Positions 7,986-12,314 of a stretch of DNA of 12,314 nucleotides are shown piece by piece (within the stretch, counting starts at the first letter, position 1; each line of letters opens with the position of its first letter). The translations under genes were made by a program, and so were the position numbers. Source of the DNA: Fragilaria radians (lineage: Eukaryota > Bacillariophyta > Fragilariophyceae > Fragilariales > Fragilariaceae). The stretch lies in assembly GCA_900642245.1 (NCBI GenBank), contig CAAAJI010000171.1, forward strand, positions 71,619 to 83,932, given 5' to 3'. A model generated the notes under the pieces. That model did no database searches and was not told the DNA's origin. It was given only the letters and a program-made list of their open reading frames with translations.

Positions 7986-9114
7986 TTGGCGCCACCAGTG
8001 CGCTTTGCCCTTGCTCCGGCGCTTGCAAATGGCAATATTATTGATTTCGCAACCCCAGCTGGTGCAAAACTCTTCAAAGCGGGTACGGACGCATTAACTA
8101 CCACTTTTGCCTGCACTGCAGTCAGCATACAGTTCTTACTTGATCAGCTCAAGGATAAAGCGGTAGTCTTTAATTGGGACTGCACTATCATGATTCCCGG
8201 TGAAGGACAAGTGCAGAAATCATTGCTGTATCAATATGGTCCTATGATCAAGTAGAGGCTCATGTCACATCATACATTGTAACAGATTCACGCCAAGCAC
8301 AGGACTCTTTCATGAATAGTTTCAATCAACCTGCTCAAAAACAAGTAAGAAGTAGAGGCCTGATTACCTCTTTCCATCATGGAGGGTGTGGATCAGGGGC
8401 ACCGTTATTGAAGGTAGTCATCATGGTGTCACATGTAGACACACGCGCAACAGTTACAGCTGTCAGGACCAAACTGTCTTCCCTTGACTCTGCAATGAGG
8501 GAGAACAATTCAGATATCATGGCATTCAATGATCATGTGCTTTGTTCAGTCTCTCAACTTCATGCAAGAGGGGAACAGACTTATGCTCTATTGGTTAATC
8601 TGTTTAAAGAATATAAGCCTGTAAAGATGCTAAATTTGTGGAATACATCAAAAAGAAAGAAGATGTTTATGAAGAAGGCGGAGATGTTGAGTACAATCAG
8701 CTGATAGATTGGGCTATCAATAAGTTCAAGGCCAGAAAAGAAGCAGGTACATGAGGCAATAAAACCACTGAGGAGGAGACAAGAATTGCTCTACAAACCC
8801 AAATTAAAAAGCTTGTGTCAACTAAAGGGAAGGATAAATTCAAACCAAATAAGAAATGCACTCAAGAGATAAAGTCTTGGATGAAAGAGGTTCCATAAGA
8901 GGGACAAAGCAAAACAAAGAAGGTAAATAATCAAAAATTCCATTGGTGTCATCATTATTCCCTATGGACAAGACATTCACCAGAGGAATGTCACAAAACC
9001 AAATCTGAAAAAACAGAGTCTGACAATAAAGGGACCAAACAAGGAGGCAAGGCAAAGTTGGATAACGCACTGACTACAGTAGCGTATGAAGTCAGTGATG
9101 AAGAAGAGGAATGA
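7986..9114 (+). pseudogene. Copia gag remnant
   Basis: Gag is the structural capsid and RNA-binding protein of the element. The first piece (7986-8255) carries FALAPALANGNIIDF and VFNWD, typical of the gag N-terminus in these elements. Its likely start reads TTG (7986) where ATG is expected. The frame changes near 8220-8235 (continuing as DQVEAHVTSYI and DSRQAQDSF) and again by one base near 8617-8620 (continuing as FVEYIKKKEDVYEEGGD). In-frame stops occur at 8752-8754, 8896-8898 and 9112-9114. A degenerate zinc finger is coded at 8947-8991 (CHHYSLWTRHSPEEC). Breaks in all parts make it nonfunctional. Confidence 0.85.
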
Positions 9115-9888
9115 CTAGCATGCTCAACAGAAGGCAATTCTGTTGTGTCGTCATCCAAGGAAAAGCTGTACAGCAACAACAGCATTTTGACCCTAGCACG
9201 TCAACAAGTCTATCCATGGAAAGGGTCCAGAAAGCAAAGCATTTGTAAATGGAATACCTCAAGTCCTGGCTTCAGGTACAACAGCAACCATGGATGAAAC
9301 CCTTAAAACACAAGAATTTGGAAACTTATCCAGCAATTCTTACACTTTGCGCCAAGCAATCAGAGAAGATTAAATCAACATCTCAGTTTGATTCTGATTT
9401 AAAGAAAATACACTTTGACAACCGTGCATCATTCTGTATTTCCAATTATCAAAAGGATTTCCGAGATAATCTTAGGCCTATAAACAAACAAGTAAAGGGA
9501 ATAGGAGGAATAATCAAGGAAGTTAACAGGAACAATTGTTTGGTATTTAGAAGATGACACAGGTAAAGTGCATAAACAGATAATACCAGGTAGCTTATAC
9601 CTACCGCAATCACCAAGCAGATTACTCTCTCCCCAACACTGGGCTCAGGTACACAGTAAAAGAGACAATATGAGTAGTAACCATTACATCACATACGCTG
9701 ATAAAGTGATTTTAGCATGGGACCAAGGTCAAAGCAGGAAAACCATTCCTATTGACCAAGCAGGGAGTAACGTTGCAACAATGTGGACAGCTCCAAATTT
9801 TACCTCATATGCAGCATTTCTGAATGAAGCGGACATACAAGATTTAAGTATCTTTGATAATTCCCCAAATGAAAACAAAAACAAGTAG
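9115..9888 (+). pseudogene. Copia aspartic protease and pre-integrase remnant
   Basis: The linker reads VYPWKGS, then shifts frame near 9232 (FVNGIPQVLASGTTATMDE) and again near 9375-9390. The protease active site is IHFDNRASFC, with Asp coded at 9417-9419. The glycine usual after D-[STN] is Arg here (CGT at 9423-9425), so the active site itself is damaged. VKGIGG follows, then another shift near 9522, then TGTIVWYLEDDTGK, RLLSPQHWAQ and YADKVILAWDQGQ, typical of the stretch linking protease to integrase. It ends at TAG 9886-9888. In the live element the protease cuts the Gag-Pol polyprotein. Confidence 0.85.
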
Positions 9889-10192
9889 GATATAGCTCAT
9901 TGCAAAGGTGAGGAGCAATACACAGCTATTAACCGACAGCAGGAAAGCCAAAAGCCAAATGAAGCTTCGTTACATGCTTTTGATCTTGCAAGAGATGCAC
10001 CTAAAAGGGGTTAGGGGTTACTATTTGTGGATCATTTCAGTGATCTAACCTATTTTTATTTTCAAAAGCCAAGTGGAGTGAAAATTCTCAGATATCAAGC
10101 GGATAACGGACGTTTTACGGATACCAAATATCTAATGCATGTCCAAAAATGTAACCAATTACTCATATTCTGTGGAGTTAACGCACATTTTG
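9889..10192 (+). pseudogene. Copia integrase remnant, lacking HHCC and the catalytic Glu
   Basis: A low-identity tail (LHAFDLARDAP) reaches a TAG at 10012-10014. The integrase core follows: VDHFSDLTYFYFQK with the first catalytic Asp (10030-10032), and ILRYQADNGRF with the second (10102-10104). About 18 residues usually found between the two blocks are missing. The piece ends at FCGVNAH, just before the segment that would contain the catalytic Glu, and is joined in frame to the end of reverse transcriptase at about 10190-10193. The zinc-binding HHCC region normally upstream is absent. Confidence 0.85.
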
Positions 10193-10738
10193 ACTACCGT
10201 AAAGTTATTGGAAAATTAAACTATCTTGAAAAATATTCATGACCGGACATCACATGTTCAGTACATCAAGCAGCGCGTTTTGTTGATGATCCAAAGCAGG
10301 AACATGGGAAAGCCATCAAGTGGTTAGGAAGATACCTCTGGATAATGGATTCCATGTGTATGTTGATGCCTCGTTTGCTGGAGATTGCGATCAGAAAAAT
10401 GCAAAATGGGATACTGGCACGGCAACATCTTGTACAGGTTATGTCATTATGTATGCAGGTTGTCCAATTCTGTGGGCATCTAAGATGCAGAGTGAGATTG
10501 CACCATCCTCAACAGAGAGTGAGTACCTTTCTATTTCTGCTGATTCTACTTAAGAGAACACAAAGAAGCGCTTCACCAAGTTTGCTGTCAAGTTAAATTT
10601 CGGTTACAAATAACAGGAGAATGTGAAGACCAGTTCTCGTGCTATTTTACATAAAATGAGAATCAATGCATCAAGAAAGAATATTTACATTTTTGCAAGA
10701 TTACTATAAGCTACTTGTAATCGAGTGTCAGATTTGAC
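10193..10738 (+). pseudogene. Copia RT connection and RNase H remnant
   Basis: The sequence begins with DYRKVIGKLNYLEK, the conserved segment after the reverse transcriptase active site. A stop follows (10240-10242), then PDITCSVHQAARF and WLGRYL. A frameshift with a short loss near 10325-10340 leads to RNase H: FHVYVDASFAGD with its acidic residue, GYVIMYAGCPILWASKMQ and STESEYLSIS with the catalytic Glu, stopping at 10551-10553. From there to about 10738 only scattered RNase H-like bits remain. RNase H removes RNA from the RNA-DNA hybrid during cDNA synthesis. Confidence 0.85.
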
Positions 10739-10750
10739 AAGAAAAAGAAG
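10739..10750 (+). promoter_or_regulatory. Candidate polypurine tract
   Basis: Twelve consecutive purines (AAGAAAAAGAAG) end exactly before a TG at 10751. A polypurine tract primes plus-strand DNA synthesis just upstream of the 3' LTR, and its place after RNase H fits. AT-rich DNA produces such runs by chance, so support is moderate. Confidence 0.45.
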
Positions 10751-10855
10751 TGAGAATTAATTCATTTTTAGATGTATTTTTATGTTTATAAAAATCGAAT
10801 CAACACAATTAGAAAAAGCCCCTTATTTCAATTCTCAGTTGTTGAAATAAGTTTT
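10751..10855 (+). mobile_element. Possible remnant of a short 3' LTR
   Basis: The interval starts TGAGAATT directly after the purine tract and ends where LRR-copy homology resumes (about 10856). Within it, TGAGAATT (10751-10758) and AATTCTCA (10830-10837) are perfect inverted repeats. The roughly 105 bases just before the candidate primer-binding site (about 7540-7643) share an A/T-rich composition and a CCTTAT...AATAAG feature, but I cannot align the two convincingly. No target-site duplication is seen. Treat as tentative. Confidence 0.25.
10822..10851. other. Perfect 10-bp hairpin at element/LRR-relic junction
   Basis: CTTATTTCAA (10822-10831) pairs perfectly with TTGAAATAAG (10842-10851) around a 10-base loop. 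It ends about 5 bases before homology to the LRR gene resumes. It may be part of a retroelement terminus; no function is shown. Confidence 0.6.
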
Positions 10856-10951
10856 ATAAAACATAATTTCAGCTTGATAGCACTCAACCTTGCGGATAAT
10901 TCCTTTGGGAATGAAGGAGTGTCGGAAATTGCTACAGCCTAGAAAACGAAT
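10856..10951 (+). pseudogene. LRR gene relic (third copy), single repeat
   Basis: About 96 bases match LRR 14 of both intact genes (gene 1 near 1497-1592, gene 2 near 6583-6676): the translation FSLIALNLADNSFGNEGV is the same repeat. A TAG (10940-10942) replaces the TTA leucine codon, and the matching DNA then ends. From 10962 the sequence is 3'-flank DNA, so the last two to three LRRs and the C-terminal cap are deleted. All upstream repeats are also missing, replaced by the Copia element and its border. Confidence 0.9.
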
Positions 10952-10961
10952 AAAGAATTCC

Positions 10962-11416
10962 AGCTGAAATAATGTGAGCATTAACCCCAAATGTCTAGTG
11001 AACATCATGAAGATCTTTCTTTCATCAGAGCGATTAACCTTCCATCTAAGCCCATCCAAAAAGCTTCATTTTAAATGCTGGAGGACAAATCAGGAAATCA
11101 ATATCAAAATATTTTATTCTAAATCAGCAAGCCGAGAAGCTAATGTGTTGCATGATTTTTGACAAAGAGTATGAAATCAAACAACATTGTCGTATAAAGT
11201 AAGCATCAAAAGAGGTTAAAGAATCAACAAAAGAACATTAAAAATGTACACAAAGTTATAGATTATCTCAAGCACTGCTCTATGCAGCTTACAAGCCATA
11301 ATTTGTAGGAAGATGAATGAGATACAAGTGTTGTTGGCTTTTTTCTTTGCTATTCCCAAAAAAGCATGCTGAATAAGTACACAACAAAGGTAATCAGCAA
11401 CAGCTTTGCAGCAACA
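10962..11416. repeat. 3' flank of LRR unit, copy 3
   Basis: The start (10962-10987) matches 7115-7140 after gene 2. After a deletion of about 470 bases relative to copy 1, 11025-11416 follows 2521-2895 closely, including the 58-base patch 11268-11325 with 4 mismatches. Similarity ends at GCAGCAAC (about 11415), where integrase sequence begins. Frames here, including a minus-strand run at 11482-11216 and a GTG-initiated plus run at 10974-11162, are by-products of this noncoding repeat. Confidence 0.8.
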
Positions 11417-11681
11417 AATCCTGCTGACAACGGATAATTTGCAGAGCCAACTTTTGTCACTGATGTCAACCAAAAGGGACAAACAATATCATTCAGCGGT
11501 GTGGGGGCTCACCACCAAAGTGGAGTGGCTGAGAGGAGAATTAGAGACCTACAGGACAGCGCCAGGGCAATGATGATTCTTAGAGACCTACAGGACATCG
11601 CCAGGGCAATGATGATTCATGCCTACCGAAGATGGCCAGATGCTATCAATGTACACCTGTGGCCATACGCACTACTCAATA
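11417..11681 (+). pseudogene. Copia integrase core fragment (second element)
   Basis: The fragment contains the second catalytic Asp in ADNG (Asp at 11426-11428), followed by a TAA stop (11435-11437) where Arg or Lys is expected. FAEPTFVTDVNQKGQTISF and GVGAHHQSGVAERRIRDLQD follow; the Glu of AERR is the expected third catalytic residue, then RWPDAINVHLWPYAL. It overlaps the segment ending the larger Copia element (FCGVNAH) but differs in sequence, so it comes from another Copia copy. No other part of that element is present. Both ends are abrupt: LRR-unit DNA on the left, minus-strand gag on the right (junction about 11681-11697). Confidence 0.85.
11541..11618 (+). repeat. In-frame 39-bp tandem duplication in the integrase fragment
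   Basis: Units 11541-11579 and 11580-11618 are identical except for one base (AGC versus ATC). Each covers 13 codons (LRDLQD...ARAMMI), so the frame is kept. The one-base difference suggests a fairly recent event. Confidence 0.95.
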
Positions 11682-11682
11682 G

Positions 11683-12314
11683 AAAAGAAGTAAAAATACT
11701 CCTCATCTCCATCACTAGTAGTGGTTAAATTAATTTCATTTGAAAGGAGAGATTCAGTTTTCCTTTTCTTGGAATTTGGAATCTTTGTATTCAATTGTTT
11801 CTTCAAAGAATTGATTTCTTCGAAAAGAAAAGCCAATGACTTTTTTCCGGGAACAGCCTTGGTCTCAGAATGACCATTTTTGTGCTGTTTAACCTTTGCA
11901 ATGACTCTGCAATCGGCCGTATTGTGGTAATTTTTGTCACAGTAGTGACACCACATTTTGGACTTCTTTTCCCTACTGCTACACCTACACTACTACTAGT
12001 GACATTTTGTTTGGCTTGTTTGAGTTTTTCAAGATTCTCAAGTTGCTTGAAATAGGAAACAGATTCTTCATAACTCCTTGAAAAAATATTGATGTTAGCC
12101 GCCACCATGGCTGCATGCCACTCTGGTGCCTTTGCCTGATCAAGAATTTCAATAATCTCATCTTGATCCAACTGTTTTGGGTGCTCTTCTGGGAAGTAAT
12201 GTAAGTACCTGTTGAGATCATTAGGTCTTTCTACAAACATTTGCACGCTCACGTTTTGACCCAGAATGAGTCACCCCCTAATGAAGTACTTCTGAACTTG
12301 GATTGCGCTCTTTG
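11683..12314 (-). pseudogene. LTR-retrotransposon gag fragment with CCHC zinc knuckle
   Basis: Reading from the window edge on the minus strand: SAIQVQKYFIR, an in-frame TGA (12273-12271), then MFVERPNDLNRYLHYFPEEH, DQDEIIEILDQAKAPEWHAAM and YEESVSYFKQLENLEKLK, a capsid-like gag. A one-base frameshift lies in the G/A-rich stretch at about 11982-11963. The next frame holds a perfect CX2CX4HX4C zinc knuckle (CHYCDKNYHNTADC, 11950-11909), used by Gag to bind genomic RNA, then KSLAFLFEEINSLKKQL and TSDGDEEYF. It is truncated at about 11690 against the plus-strand integrase fragment, and its N-terminus lies beyond the window. Copia or Gypsy origin cannot be settled without pol; it is unlike the Copia gag at 7986. 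Confidence 0.8.

Larger units (their letters stand above)
7645..10750 (+). mobile_element. Decayed Ty1/Copia retrotransposon (internal region)
   Basis: The order is primer-binding-site-like sequence, gag with zinc finger, aspartic protease, integrase, reverse transcriptase end, RNase H and purine tract. Integrase before reverse transcriptase identifies Ty1/Copia, and the gag and pol motifs resemble diatom Copia families. The internal region is about 3.1 kb, shorter than expected for a complete element. Missing parts are the integrase zinc-binding HHCC region, the integrase catalytic Glu and everything after it, and most of reverse transcriptase including its YVDD-type active site. At least five frameshifts and six in-frame stops separate the remaining pieces, so no functional polyprotein can be made. 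It lies between LRR gene 2 and the third LRR relic. LTRs are uncertain. Confidence 0.85.

Noticed and set aside
8991..9185. Antisense frames within the Copia gag (also 8840-9070)
   Set aside because: They overlap clear sense gag and linker sequence and have no recognisable domain.
10345..10596. Plus frame of 83 codons over the RNase H region
   Set aside because: It is the wrong frame over most of its length. The adjacent frame carries the RNase H motifs VYVDASF and STESEY.
11216..11482. Minus-strand 88-codon frame with a partial counterpart in copy 1 (FIFLxIMACKLxRAVL)
   Set aside because: The shared translation follows from high DNA identity. Differences are non-synonymous, copy 1 has a stop just upstream, and the frame crosses into the unrelated integrase fragment.
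1..12314. CRISPR arrays, bacterial operons, prophage or toxin-antitoxin systems
   Set aside because: The only regular repeats are coding LRR units and short tandem duplications. Gene structure and retroelements indicate a eukaryotic genome.

Overview
The window is eukaryotic. It shows AT-rich, low-density DNA with long intron-free ORFs, no operons or ribosome binding sites, and several decayed LTR retrotransposons. The retroelement gag and pol motifs resemble the Ty1/Copia and Ty3/Gypsy elements common in diatom genomes, and the two intact genes encode ribonuclease-inhibitor-type leucine-rich repeat (LRR) proteins. A diatom or related stramenopile is the best guess; the species cannot be told from the sequence.

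Layout. (1) Positions 1-2895: an intact LRR gene (222-1976) with its flanks. (2) 2896-5100: mostly unassigned AT-rich DNA holding a minus-strand Ty3/Gypsy integrase fossil (about 4077-3628). (3) 5101-7480: a second intact LRR gene (5227-7038), clearly a paralogue of the first, with homologous 5' and 3' flanks. (4) About 7644-10750: a broken, internally deleted Ty1/Copia element with a candidate primer-binding site, gag, protease, integrase, RT/RNase H and a candidate polypurine tract. (5) 10856-11416: a third, ruined copy of the LRR locus, with one LRR joined directly to 3'-flank sequence. (6) 11417-12314: two further retroelement scraps, a plus-strand integrase piece with an in-frame 39-bp duplication and a minus-strand gag that runs off the window.

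Interpretation. The window looks like a tandem LRR gene cluster undergoing duplication and loss: two intact members, one relic, repeat-number change by in-phase duplication of an 84-bp LRR unit, and retroelements in the gaps. The two LRR proteins show no signal peptide, membrane segment, kinase or NB-ARC/NACHT domain, so they are probably intracellular interaction proteins. Their ligand is unknown. Nothing in the retroelements appears able to make a functional protein.
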